Positions 51,560 to 63,540 of a stretch of 64,000 nucleotides of DNA are shown in pieces. The translations under genes and the position numbers were made by a program. The DNA is from Cladopsammia gracilis (lineage: Eukaryota > Cnidaria > Anthozoa > Scleractinia > Dendrophylliidae): NCBI GenBank assembly GCA_022457155.1, contig JAJGOT010000971.1, forward strand, positions 38,501-102,500, in the 5' to 3' direction. Below the pieces are notes generated by a model, which ran no database searches, was not told the origin of the DNA, and saw only the letters and a list, made by a program, of their open reading frames with translations. Every line of letters starts with the position of its first letter. Within the stretch, counting starts at the first letter, position 1.

Positions 51560-52606
51560 ACTTACAGGCGGCAAGACCAAGCTTCTGAGGTGATAAGATC
51601 CATTTAAGACAGCAGTAAATTATAGTTTTCAGTTTAACCTTTAATTCTCAGAGTGAAGTAGTTTAAGTCAATCTGTAGAATCTCCTCTCCTTCAGGGCTT
51701 ACACCCGAGCTCCTGAGGTGAAGAGAGCCTTTGATCTTTTTATGAACCGGCCAATGTTAAAATTATAGTTTTCAGTTTAACCTTTTATTCTCAGAGTGAA
51801 GTAGTTTAAGTCAATTTGTAGGGTCTCCTCTCCCTCCGGGCTTACAGGTGGCACGCCCGAGCTCCTGAGGTGAAGAGAGCCTTTGATTTTTTTACGAACC
51901 GGCCAATGTTAAAGTTATAGTTTTCAGTTTAACGTTTAATTCTCAGAGTGAAGTAGTTTAAGTCAATCTGTAGGATCTCCTCTCCTTCAGGGCTTACACC
52001 CGAGCTCCTGAGGTGAAGAGAGCCTTTGATCTTTTTATGAACCGGCCAATGTTAAAATTATAGTTTTCAGTTTAACCTTTAATTCTCAGAGTGAAGTAGT
52101 TTAAGTCAATCTGTAGGATCTCCTCTCCCTCAGGGCTTACAAGGTGGCACGCCCGGGCTCCTGAGGTGAAGAAAACCTTTGATTTTTTTTATGAACCGGT
52201 CAATGTTAAAATTATAATTTTTAGTTTAATCTTTTATTCTCAGAGTGAAGTAGCTTAAGTCAATTTGTAGGATCTCCTCTCCCTCAGGGTTTACAGGTTT
52301 CGCGCCCGACGTCCTGAGGTGAAGAGAGCCTTCGATTTTTTTTTTCTTATGAATTCGCAGCCAATGTTTAAGTGATAGTTTTCAGTTTAACCTTTTATTC
52401 TCAGAGTGAAGTAGTTTAAGTCAATCTGTAGGATCTCCTCTCCCTCATGGCTTACAGGTGGTACGCCCGAGCTCCTGAGGTGAAGAGAGCCTTTGATTTT
52501 TTTACGAACCGGCCAATGTTAACATTATAGTTTTTAGTTTAACCTTTAATTCTCAGAGTGAAGTAGTTTAAGTCCATCTGTAGGATCTCTCCCTCAGGGC
52601 TTACAG
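51560..52606. repeat. 155 bp tandem array, copy 3 (short)
   Basis: Same repeat, about 1.05 kb, fewer units than copies 1 and 2. Confidence 0.9.
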
Positions 52607-53367
52607 CTTATGTTTTGGTCCAGCCAATCGAAGTTGCTGTTGCATCATTAACTCCCGGTAGAGTCTGGAAACAAGTAGGAGTAACCAATCAGCGACCTAG
52701 TTCAGATTCTGAACTAGATCCTCGCATGGAAATGAAGTTGTATATTCGAGTGACCAGAGGTCCGTCTTGCGAGCTTCTTCTAACCGTTTATGCGGTTAAC
52801 TTCACTCATGATATTCAGAGAACGGACCTCTGGATCCATGGTGCGATCACTGGTGTTGAAGATTCAGAAAATAAGCATTAGTCATTTGAGTACCAGCCGA
52901 TTCGTACGAGAATCTGATACAAAACACCCATAAGAAAAGCAATATTTCTGTAAAACTAAAGTGAAATCACCAAAACAAAAAACATAGGATTCTTACCGAA
53001 GGTTTGAAGTTTCAAAGATTGCAGCACTCGACTCTGTGTTCAGAAGAACGAAAAAGCCTTTTGAAGCTGAAGTTAGCCATTTTCAGGCCGGTTCCTTCTT
53101 GCGCCATTAAGAGGCTAAAGTGAAGACGAAGGAAAAATCACATATTTAACTTTTCCCGTTGATTTTGGTACCAAAATGAACCTTGTTTCTCGCGCTTTCG
53201 CAGCAGTTCGGTTTTCATTCAGCCCGCGCTTTCCCGGGATGCAAATCGAGCGCTTTATATACTGCCGTTAACTAGTTCCCAGGTCTACCAGAAATAACAA
53301 CGGTCAGGCCGCCATCTTTTGCGCCATTGGCGTAACTAAAAATTGCCGACAGCTGACCCGGCGTGGA

Positions 53368-53490
53368 ATGCCTTCGTTTGCGGTGAATCAGGTGAATGCG
53401 CGAGGTCCTAGTTCGGAATATCCGACCGGGACGACACGGAGTGTGTGGCAATCCGGCAGTGTACAAAGGACGTCCATTGCAAACATACGG
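53368..53490 (+). other. Candidate first coding exon, array copy 4
   Basis: Same 41 codons as in copy 2 except one Asn-to-Tyr change; TATA-like sequence and GTAAGA donor kept. Confidence 0.3.
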
Positions 53491-55429
53491 GTAAGATTGA
53501 ATTCTTTTTTGTTCGTGTTCCCACACTGTTTCAACAATGCCTGATATAATACAGGGCCCCGTATGTACAAAATGTTATTGCCACATTTCTTTGCTCAAAT
53601 CTTGGTTATGTTTATTTTTGTTGGCGTTACACTATGGGCCACCTGTTGAAAATTATAATCCCGATATAACTTAAGAATATGGGTTAAAATTATGGCTAGC
53701 GAGAACAGAGCTCCATTAACTTTTCACCTTGAGCAAAATATTGACTAATGAAGTACTTTGAGCCGCATGCACTTGTTTTCCCTATACATGACCTGGGGGT
53801 CAGCATTGTATTACTGTTATGTCTTTTTTTCCTGTATAGGAAATAATATTTTGGACTAAAGTACATTACCGCTTTGTATCTTTATAAAAAGAGTTTTTTC
53901 TTTGGCAAAAAGGTTTTCCTGTCACAGATTTTCGTCCTTGATAAAAGTTTCGTGTTCGGAGCAGTGAAGTCGTTTCTTCGTCTCACGGATGTTCGTTGTG
54001 TCAAAATACACTTCACGTTTCCGTTTCTCAACGGGATAATTTTATCGGGCCGCGTTAGAAATTTTTACACAGTAGAATATAAAGGTTGTGCTTTAAGAAT
54101 ATATCAGTTTGAACTTTAAAATCAACGTAACAGCGGGTTTTCGCTGATATAAAAGTTTGCCTAAATTCGACCTCTTGCTCAAGCGCTACAAGTAGGGAAT
54201 TTGTAAAGGCCAAAAATATTATAATAATAGCATCTTTCCCAAATATATTGGGTGTTTTAGAAAGATCAAGAGATGTGTTATGAATCAGCCAAAGTACATC
54301 GATACATCTTATCACGTTTGTCTGTACGAGCGAGAAGAAAATGCATCATTTCGCTTTATTTTCGGCATGGATTTAACGCCAAAATAACGTTTTTCAGACT
54401 TTCCTAGATTTCGTTCAAACTCAAGCGCTTCTCAACCTTTGAGTAGTATTTTCGAAAATAACTTACTATAGAGGTTCTTTGGGCAAAATATAAAGAAATT
54501 AGAAATTTCACGAGTGACGCGGCATTCTCGATATTTACAGACATTGGCTCTTAAATAACTGCTCACAACCCTGAAGGAACACTTTTCGGCATGGCAAAAT
54601 ACGAAGGAAGGCGCGGATGGACAAAATTGAATATTACAACGGATGGCAACTGCGATTTTTCAACACTGATTTGCCTAACAGTTTTTCAAACTTTATCTCT
54701 GTTGTTTGTAAAATTTAAATGGTAGCGTTCGAGAGACATGTTTCTTTGTTCTGAAGTTGTGATCTTGTCATTGAAATGATAATTTCCAAGTTAACGTCAA
54801 GTTTTCAAGGCGACTAATCAGGAACTGCCGTGACACTGTCCCTCTAACACGTTTTATTCTCATGCCACCCGTTTCAAGATTTCAGAGTTACGAAGTGCTC
54901 ATATTAGCTAGACAAGGACTGTTTCAACTTTTGTAGTTTATAAACGGGCTTTGACTTTTTAATTGACGAACAGGCGCTGTTTTCTCAATTTTGATTTTCA
55001 TAACACCTCGGATTAGTGGTGTTTTTCGTGCACTGTAACCCCTTGGGATTTTGATTGGAATATTTCTGAGCGCCAAAACTGAGTGCTGTTGTCAGTCTCT
55101 CGAAGATACCCAATAACATCGTGCTAAATCAAAGGCATGTAAAGACGGATAATTCATGCAATGCATATGAAGATCAATTAGAATTTACCTGCAGGAAGCT
55201 ATTGCAATTTTTCGTGTTCGTTTATTCAAGACGAATAAGAAAAGGTAGGCAATTTTATAAAAGTTGTTCTTATACATTCAGCACTTATAAATTCTACTTT
55301 TATTTTTCAAATACTGGACTTCAAAACGTAAATTTTAACTTCCAAACTTGAACATGTATGATTCTTCTTAGAGTTGCATATTTGACTATGATATCAACTT
55401 ACAAAGCATGTTCGAGTGGTTTTAATTAT

Positions 55430-56565
55430 CGTCGTATCTGATTTCCTTGTATGGATTATTTTGCGCCAACGTTCCTTTTTCTTGACGTTTGGGTGATTGT
55501 TTGTGAAAGACCTATACATTATTCCTTAAATTTCCAATTACTTACTTAGTATATCAGTAAACAATAAGAGACATAACTTATTGTAACTCAGTTTCTTTGC
55601 CGATTTTTAGCTAAACCTAAACTTTAAAATCCATTTGTGTGCTCAAAATATAATGTGGTGGTCTCAGTGAAGGAACCTGGAAGGCCTTGATAGCAAGACT
55701 GAATAAGAGGCATTGATTTTTTTTATTGTTATTTTTATTAATACTCCCCTCAGGGCTTATCAACATTAAATTACAATAAAACCTCTTTAAAAAAAAATAT
55801 ATATATAATAACTGTAAAACTACTGAATACGATAAACTACATATTTCATCCCTGATGCCAAATCAGACACCGCGTCTCTTATCCTATTTCCTTGTTTGAA
55901 TTATTTTGCGCCAACGTTGCCTTTTCAAGACTTTTGGGTGATTGTTTGTGAAAGATCTATACTTTATTCCTTAAATTTCAAATTACTTACCTAGTATATC
56001 AGTAAACAATAAGAGACATAACTCATTGTAACTCAGTTTCTCTGACGATTTTTAGCTAAACCTAAACTTGAAAATCCGTTTGTATGCTCAAAATATAATG
56101 TAGTAGTCTCTGTGAAAGAATCTGGAAGGCCTTGATAGCAAGACTGAATAAGAGCCATTGATTATATTTCATCTCTGATGATTGTACTCTGTATGCCAAA
56201 AACAGACACCGCGTCTCTTATCTGATTTCCTTGTATGAATTATAATTATTTTGCGCCAACGTTGCCTTTTCAAGACTTTTGTGTGATTGTTTGAGAAAGA
56301 TCTATACTTTATTCCTTAAATTTCAAATTACCTACCTAGTATATCAGTAAACAATAAGAGACATAACTCATTGTAAATGAGTTTCTCTGACGATTTTTAG
56401 CTAAACCTAAACTTGAAAATCCGTTTGTGCGCTCAAAATATAATGTAGTGGTCTTAGTGAAAGAACCTGGAAGACCTTGATAGTAAGACTGAATAAGAGC
56501 CATTGATTATATTTCATCTCTGATGATTATACTAACATTTGACACCGACATTTCCTTTTCAGTAT
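55430..56565. repeat. Internal tandem repeats of 340-470 bp, copy 4
   Basis: Three units of the family seen in the other copies, more diverged. Confidence 0.8.
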
Positions 56566-56585
56566 GAAAGCCTGTCTACAACACG

Positions 56586-57629
56586 ACAATGATTCCATGA
56601 GCACACCGTCTGGTTGATTTGTTCAAATATACGCTTTTTAATCCCAGAAATGGTTCATAGTTTGATTGCTTAAAATGTTTCTAGTATATTGTTAAAAACA
56701 AGCAATAATCTGAGCTATGATCTTGGATCGGATTTATGATTGGATCGGATTTGAAATCCGAGTTTACTAAACTTTAAAAAAGGGATTGTGTGATTGAAAC
56801 GGATTATTTGAAACGGATTATCCGCTGTGCAGAGACGGATAGAAGGGTGTAGATATGAGAACTTTTAAGATGCGCTATATATAGGAAATCAAAATATGGA
56901 TTAACAAATTACGCTTTGGTAAAAACTAGACTATCTTGGTTGATGATTTATGTACGTACAGATCAGTAATGTAAATGAAATTCATTAACTAAGCATTTTT
57001 CACGCGAAATAATAATGCTTGTATTGAGGTAAAGGAAGTAGCCGAGAATAAGGGTCCGTGGGTCATTCACCCATTAATTTTTTTTATTTAAATCAAAAAT
57101 TGAAAATCGATGTCCGTTTTGGATTTTCTAAAATGTTTATTGGAAAATTGTTTTATCTAATACCATTTGGCCATTTTTATGCAAGAAATAAATCGAAAAG
57201 TGTATATCGTTAACGTTACGTCAACTCACCTTTGCAAACATAAATTGAAAATTGATATCACTTTCAATTTTTGTTTCCATTTGAAAATAGATTGAGATTG
57301 AGCAAAGTGAAAAATTGAAAATTGATTTCAGTTTTCAATTTTTGTTTTCAACTGAAAATTGACAATCTATTGAGCGAAGTGGGGAAAAAGTTGACACAGT
57401 GGGGGTGGCTGCGGAGCTAAGAGGAAAAACTTACTATAGGGTGGGCTTGGGACCAGGCTTGGAGGGGAGAATAACCCCACTCCCGTTGGACTAAAGGCAC
57501 AACCTCGTTCCCAGGGTGAAAATGCACCGCTGAGAAAACCCTGGGAACTTTTCCCAACCCTAGGGTAGGGAAAAGGATTTATTTGTCTAGCAGTGTTGGA
57601 ATTCCTCTGGGTTTGGAACACAACAACAA
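56586..57629. other. No gene recognised
   Basis: Unique AT-rich sequence. Around 57090-57370 there are repeated and inverted forms of TTGAAAATTGAT / CAATTTTTGTTT. A short G-rich stretch lies near 57400-57470. Confidence 0.4.
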
Positions 57630-59090
57630 CAACAACAACATTTTATTTCGGTATTCCCATATAAATACATGGTATTACCTGTACAAGCAGTACGTATCAA
57701 GTATTACATGTAAGTATAACAACAACAACAACACTAAAAACAACAAAAAGCGGATATATCTGATCATTAAACTAACATAATAAATATAAGCAGCGGTAGT
57801 CCTACAGACAAAAGGATCAGCGCTGTTAAAAAGAAACAAGATTTTAGAGTTATTGTCTAGATGATTAAAATTTTTATATCTATCATTTATTTCACTGAAA
57901 TATTTCTTGCGTAAATTGTTGTGATGACGGCAGGTGAATAGAAAATGTGATTCGTCTTCAATTTTATTTAAGTTACAGAAGGAACAGATTCTTAAATGTT
58001 CGGGTGTCCTGTTGTGTCTGCCAGTTTCAATTCTGAATTTATGGTTTGTAAGGCGAAATTTATTTATTTGCTTTTCGTGAAGAAGTCTGCAGCTTCTTGA
58101 CAATCCTTTTTAAAGGAGGAATAGAATTTAAGCTTTTTATTTAAATTTAACAAATGTAGTTGATGACCAACTGAAGTTCTGTTACAGTTAATTGAATACG
58201 CGTAATAAAGGTATTTGAATTTTTAATATCTAAAGTGGAAATATTTAGATTCGAAGCTTTACATAAAGATTCAACTTTTTGCATTAAGCTCAATTGAATT
58301 TTCCTGCCATTTCTTTAGACAGGTAGAGGCATTGTTTGGCAATATTATCCTCTGATGAATTCTCCAAGTGTAACCAAAATTTAATGATATTTATGTCGAT
58401 TTTTCCTTTTAATGATACTGATAATGAATCTGATAATGAATCTGCTGAGTTCATTTCTGCATGCTACATTTGGGTATTGTTTATCGACTCCTAAGAAAAG
58501 TTTTGAAAAATAAATATGTGTTCGTTCAATTATGTCTTTTTTTCCATGAATTATAATTAATTTTATCATAAATTCCCCAAACTTCTGAACCATACATGAA
58601 CCATACATGAGAATAGGAAGAAACAGAGAATCAAATATTTTGTTAACGATATCAACTGGTAATTTTGAGAAGTCTAGGTAACGGCGTGTTGCGAATATAG
58701 ATCTTCTAGTTTTCTCCTTTAAATTTATATTGTGATCTCTGAAATTTCCATTTGTTGAACAATTGACACCAAGATAAGTATAATTACTAACAATTTCTAA
58801 CAAGTGTTGTTCATCTCAAGTAGATTTTCTAAGTTTCTTTTGGAAAGTAAGAACTTTCGTTTTCTTGGGATTTATATTTAGCAACCAGTCAGAACAAAAC
58901 TTTGCTAGTATATTTAATGCTGTTTGTAGTCCTGTGGCTGTGTGAGAAATCGAAACTAAATCATCAGCATGAAGGAGGCAATTGAGGTGTGAGCCATCAT
59001 GTAATAATACTGGATCTGTATTTTCTGCGTCAAGGAGAGTAGGGATTTCGTTTAGATAAAGGTTAAAAAGCATTGGCGAAAGGATAGTAA
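57630..59090 (-). pseudogene. Non-LTR retrotransposon RT relic, 3' part
   Basis: Same family as the array RT, on the minus strand. It reads SPMLFNLYLNEIPTLL near 59070, then CLLHADDLVSIS where YADD is expected (Tyr to His next to the catalytic Asp pair), TRRSIFATRRYLD, and a Cys/His tail ICSFCNLNKIEDESHFLFTC (58000). It ends with a (TTG)n tail at 57623-57641. Frameshifts near 58810 and 58500 break it. Confidence 0.8.
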
Positions 59091-59093
59091 ACC

Positions 59094-61481
59094 ATTCTCA
59101 CTGCCAAAACAGCCACTCACTGCCCACGCGGAATAAGATATGGGAGCCAAAATTTAGCAAAGACCCTAAGTCGAAAAACAGCAGACGAAAACCACAGAAA
59201 AGTCCACACAAACGATTTTAATGAACACCCCTCCAAAACTCAGAGACACCCAAGTAAGGGAGCCAGAGAAAAACTCTAAGCATCTAACTAAATCCCGGGG
59301 AAGGGCACACATCACAGGAGGCAGTGGTCCGGCCCAGCTAACGGGATTTCCCTCCCAATCGCAGCATTGCATAGGTCGAGGGTGGGCTTAGCTTGCTAAA
59401 GAGCTAAGGTAACGGGGCCGGGGAACAATCCTGAGGTAAAGACAAAGAAAAAACTGGCAATAAGGAAAAGAGAAGGAACCCCAAACCCGGAGGGAAAATC
59501 ACCCGCCAGCCAAGCCGGACCAGCAAACCGTCCTAACACTGGTTATAGGGCGTCATTAAGATTACCCTTCTGGTCGCGGCAAGGAGGAGGGTGAGGGACG
59601 GAGGGAGCACCCAGGGATGGGAAACGTGGACCCGGGATAAAAACAGGGCGATAAACAAACCGGAAAGACACGCTAAAGTGCCTAAAAAGGCGATATAAAA
59701 AGACAAAAACATCCATACGAACACAGAAGAGCAGCACAAACGCTTGCACGCGTAAACTCTCTCGCTCGACACACGGGCAAACCCAAACGCTCGGCACCCG
59801 AGGCAGTGTAACGCTCGACAGACGAGCGGACTTTCACCCTCGACATAAGAGGAACCCTTACGCTCGACAAACGAGCGAACGTTAACGCCCAACACAAGAG
59901 CAAAAACTCCTCGCTCGACACACGAGCAAAATTTTCCCGCTCGACACACGAGCCAACATTTCTCGCTCGACACACGAGCAAACTCTTCTCGCTCGACACA
60001 CGAGCAAACTTTTCTCGCTCGACACACGAGCAAACTTTTCTCGCTCGACACACGAGCAAACTTCCTCGCTCGACACACGAGCAAACTTTTCTCGCTCGAC
60101 ACACAAGCAAACTTTTCTCGCTCGACACACGAGCAAACTTTTCTCGCTCGACACACGAGCAAACTTTTCCCGCTCGACACACGAGCAAACTTCCTCGCTC
60201 GACACACGAGCAAACTCTTCTCGCTCGACACACGAGCAAACTTTTCTGGCTCGACACACGAGCAAACTCTTCTCGCTCGACACACGAGGAAACTTTTCCC
60301 GCTCGACACACGAGCAAACTTCCTCGCTCGACACACGAGCAAACTTTTCGCGCTCGACACACGAACAAACGTTAACGCTAGGCGCACGAGCAACTGTTAC
60401 GATCGCACACGAGGAGCTATAACACCCGACAGGCGAGCGAAACTAGCGCTAAACACACGAGGAGCTAAAACGCTCGGCGTACGAGCAAACTTAAACGCTC
60501 GACACACGAGCAGTAAACACGCACGACACACGCACAAATCCTTGAACGCAACAGCTGGGTAGCCGTTATACCCAAATGCACGAGAGAACGCGCGCGTTCG
60601 AAACACGAGCAACTATGAAGTACGACACACGAGCAACTAACGCCCGACACAGGAACAAACTAACACACCACGCATGGCTATAACTTCGATATGAACACAA
60701 AAGCGACTAAAAACACCAAGCGCGTGGGCAGCTAACAAAAAGGCCAAACTATAACGCAAGAGCTAAGCGCATGAAACTAAAAACGGAAATAGAAAAAGGC
60801 AAAAGAAGCAACCAGACTGCGCGTGAGGCCGCCAACGGTAAAGGCTAGCAACAACTAACATGGACGGCGAACGGGAGAAACAAAATGTGCTAAATGGACA
60901 ACTAGGGGAAAAAACTAATGACGAACCCAAGGGTTGACCGGCGCTGGCTAGGAACTAAGCGACCAAATCGGCGAGACAAAATAATAAGACGCGAGAGCAA
61001 AACCGAAGAACAGGGAGCGGCAAGACAAAACAGAAGCGAACACTAGCCGCGAAGGGAAAAGATCCTAATAAACTACAAAGGGGCAAAGAAAGAGCGGACC
61101 CAAAATACGTCGTGATCTCGTACATCAGCGTGTTCGGGACCCTGCGCGACAGGGATTTGGTGAGCTTTGGCTGGAGGAGGCCGTGGTGGAGGTTGTTCGC
61201 CTTGAAGAACGGCCAAGGCCGCAGGATCAGGTTCAACCGGGGCAGCCATGGAAAAGGTAAAAGGCTTCGGCGACGTTGGAAATAACACTAAAATATCCTA
61301 AAATGCGAGACAGACCGCGTAACTTGGCGAAAGAGACAGATAAAACAGAATAAATTACTTTTAAAATAGGCAAGCGAGATCCCTGGAGGGTTACCGGGTA
61401 ATGAGTTCTATTCATAGAAGGCGTCTGGAGTCGGAAAAAATTCCGCGCGGGCCAGTCTCGCGGAATTTTAGCAGTGAGAAT
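59094..61481. mobile_element. 2.39 kb inverted-repeat element splitting the RT relic
   Basis: Starts ATTCTCACTGCCAAAA and ends with the near-complement TTTTAGCAGTGAGAAT. The RT coding sequence is interrupted exactly here, between the QGCIL and SPMLF blocks. It carries a minisatellite and no recognisable transposase. A minus-strand Pro/Ala-rich open segment (from ATG 61249) is of unknown meaning. The target duplication is not clear. Confidence 0.7.
59750..60510. repeat. 26 bp minisatellite
   Basis: About 25 units of 25-27 bp with the core GCTCGACACACGAGCAAACT followed by TTTCTC or TCCTC. Each unit contains a short palindrome, GCTCG-ACACA-CGAGC. Edge units are degenerate. Confidence 0.92.
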
Positions 61482-61815
61482 ACAACCCTGTCTAACACCA
61501 TTTGCGTAGTCAAAAAATTCTGTTCTTTGATGGCTAGATTTAACAGAACATTTTGATTTTGAATAAAGATTTTTAATTAAGTCGTAAAATTTTGCTCCAA
61601 TCTTGTTTTTCAATAATTTATAACATACGCCATCGTGCCAAATTGAATCAAACGCTTTTTTAATGTCAATAAAGCAAGTGAATAATTTCCAAGACAACTG
61701 TTAATACAAATTCCTCTGTAATTCGATGGATCTGATTTGTCTCCTGACTTGTAAATAGTGGTGATGATACCTTCATACCAAGTGGAAGGGAAGAATTCAC
61801 ATTTTAGCGGAGCAC
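61482..61815 (-). pseudogene. Non-LTR retrotransposon RT relic, 5' part
   Basis: Continuation of 57630-59090 beyond the inserted element. It reads PSTWYEGIITTIYKSGDKSD and NYRGIC (RT block 2), then FIDIKKAFDSIWHDG (first catalytic Asp block) and NGVRQGCIL. A frameshift lies near 61690. Sequence above 61815 is unrelated, so the RT is 5'-truncated or interrupted there. Confidence 0.8.
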
Positions 61816-63045
61816 TTGCCAGGCCGAAGGCCTGGCTGCGCAGCCCCATACTCATAGAACCTATGCCGTCATTTTTCATGGTCATGGCTAGCGGAATGTT
61901 TCGCGGGCGCGCGTGTGCCCCCCGCCGTCACACAGGACCGAACTCCGCCGTCACACAGGACCGGACCACACACAGGACCGGACCGCAGGACCGGGCTCCG
62001 TCGCACAGGGCTAGCTCGCAGGCGCGTATGACGTCGCAAAACATGCGCGTACGACGTCATGTTGAAACCAAAGCGAGGCTTTTTTCGCGCGGTTACACGG
62101 CCGAATGTCACGTCAGCAACACTTTGATGTTTTGCTGTGTTTACTGAGCGGAGAAAACGGTTTAAATTAAAGTCGTTATTTCCCTGCATTTTTTCGCGGT
62201 TTGCTACTCAAGACAGGGATACTAATTAAGGTATACTCAGAAGCCGCTTTAGTGGAAAAAGACGAGCTTTCAGGGATAAAATCTTGCTTCGAGGAACTTC
62301 ATGTATTACGTTTTTATCAATGCGGGAGATGTTTGTTTTCTACGGATTTCAGAACCAGAAGCGGAGATTTGAATTTCCAAGCAAGCGAGGGACTTAAAGG
62401 TAAAACAGATTACAGTTTTCGATGAGAATTTATGTTGATATCAATCTGTGAGTGACTTTTTATTAGTGTTATTGTTAGTTTTGGAGAATTGGTTTTAAAA
62501 CGTGCTCAGTTGTATCGATCTCTTGAATTTCATCGAAGAAAGCTTGAACTCGATGAAATGAAATAAATGGTAATAAATAAATGGTACGCGTTTTGCTTTT
62601 AAACGTAAACTAATGGAGATTTGAATAATTTTTTTCGAAAGAAGATTGTGTTGTCCATTTTTATGTGTTTGTTCATTCATTAGATAGATTGAAAAGCGAT
62701 TTTATGTAAACAAAACAAGACTTTGATTTTATAGTACAGTTCTATCTTCACTCGCATCGCCTTATGCAAATATGTTTGTTTATTTTTGCAATTTTTGATT
62801 TTCAAATCAGTTTCTCGGGCAATTTTTGACAAACAAACTGTATTTTATTCGGAAACTAGTGGTACTAGTTATTCTAGACAGAGAAAAGTTGTTTTTGTGA
62901 ACTTTTGTACGGTCCATAAAAATGTACTGTGCAGACGGTCGCGTAATACTGTTTTTGAGAATTGCTAAAATTGAAAATAGCCCGTTTATTTATTTATTTA
63001 TTTTTTTGCCATACTACAATAACACATTAATATAAGAAGAATAGA

Positions 63046-63090
<45 letters not shown>

Positions 63091-63242
63091 TAATTAGGCC
63101 TCCACAGCTTTAGTTTTGTATAAGATGACATTAACAAAATAAGAACATGACGACGGATACATTACAAAATAAATGGAAAGTTACAAAATGAAAAGGAAAA
63201 CTCAAAAAGATTAATTTTGCACATTTATATAAGATTACTAAT
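61816..63242. other. No gene recognised; GC-rich segment then AT-rich
   Basis: 61816-62100 is GC-rich with repeats of CACAGGACCG and CRE-like TGACGTC sites (62028, 62056), which could be a promoter or transposon 5' end. The rest to 63242 is AT-rich without a convincing ORF. Confidence 0.35.
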
Positions 63243-63540
63243 ATTTATTACAAATAAACGTCTTAATTGCTTTTTTTAAAGGAGGCAGGGGAGGACGAGT
63301 TCACGATCTCATTAGATAAGGAGTTGTAAAATTTGGGTCCTTGGTAAAAAACGGAAAATTGTTTGATATTAGTCCGACAGAAAGGTAGACGAAAAGCGTG
63401 GGAATTCCTCGTATTATATGAATGAATTTGTCTCTGTAAGGTAAATTTACAATAAAATTTTAAAGGAAGAGCACGGTTTTGATAGGAATACATGAATAAG
63501 CCAAGTTGTAATAGGTGTATGTCATGAAATTTCGTTCGTC
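63243..63540 (-). pseudogene. Non-LTR retrotransposon ORF2 C-terminal fragment
   Basis: The minus strand reads FHDIHLLQLGLFMYSYQNRALP, then HSYNTRNSHAFRLPFCRTN and FSVFYQGPKFYNSL, the usual C-terminal end of CR1/L2-type RT proteins (recall). Only this tail is present; the final SFKK segment ends near 63255. Confidence 0.7.

Larger units (their letters stand above)
25998..52609. repeat. Tandem unit, copy 3 (carries the Polinton)
   Basis: The unit is interrupted at 26990-44456 by the Polinton and one copy of its target duplication. It also contains a foldback element (45919-46269) and a 1.13 kb internal duplication (46366-48630). Without the Polinton it is about 9.14 kb. Confidence 0.9.
6133..56585. 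repeat. Tandem array of an about 8.3 kb unit, 3 full copies plus 1 partial
   Basis: The junction TTATGTTTTGGTCCAGCC recurs at 17240, 25998 and 52610, and the array opens at the same internal point at 6133 (ATGTTTTGGTCC). Unit lengths after removing insertions are about 8.3 kb (copy 1), 8.76 kb (copy 2) and 9.14 kb (copy 3). Copy 4 stops near 56585. Copies 1 and 2 are nearly identical over kilobases; copies 3 and 4 carry more substitutions. The array could be a true recent amplification or partly an assembly effect. Confidence 0.9.
52610..56585. repeat. Tandem unit, copy 4 (3'-truncated)
   Basis: Follows the unit up to the end of the 340-470 bp repeats, then diverges after CCTGTCTACA near 56585. 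It lacks the RT fragment and 155 bp array and shows more substitutions than copies 1 and 2. Confidence 0.85.

Noticed and set aside
59166..59372. 68-residue minus-strand ORF (AGPLPPVMCALPRDL)
   Set aside because: It looks protein-like but I cannot place it; it lies in a non-autonomous element with no supporting signals.
59533..60393. Long minus-strand ORFs of 150-286 residues
   Set aside because: They are produced by a 26 bp minisatellite lacking stops in all three frames; no start context or family supports coding.
62028..62062. CRE-like TGACGTC sites as a real promoter
   Set aside because: The GC-rich context is suggestive, but no gene downstream could be identified, so it is only noted in the gap entry.
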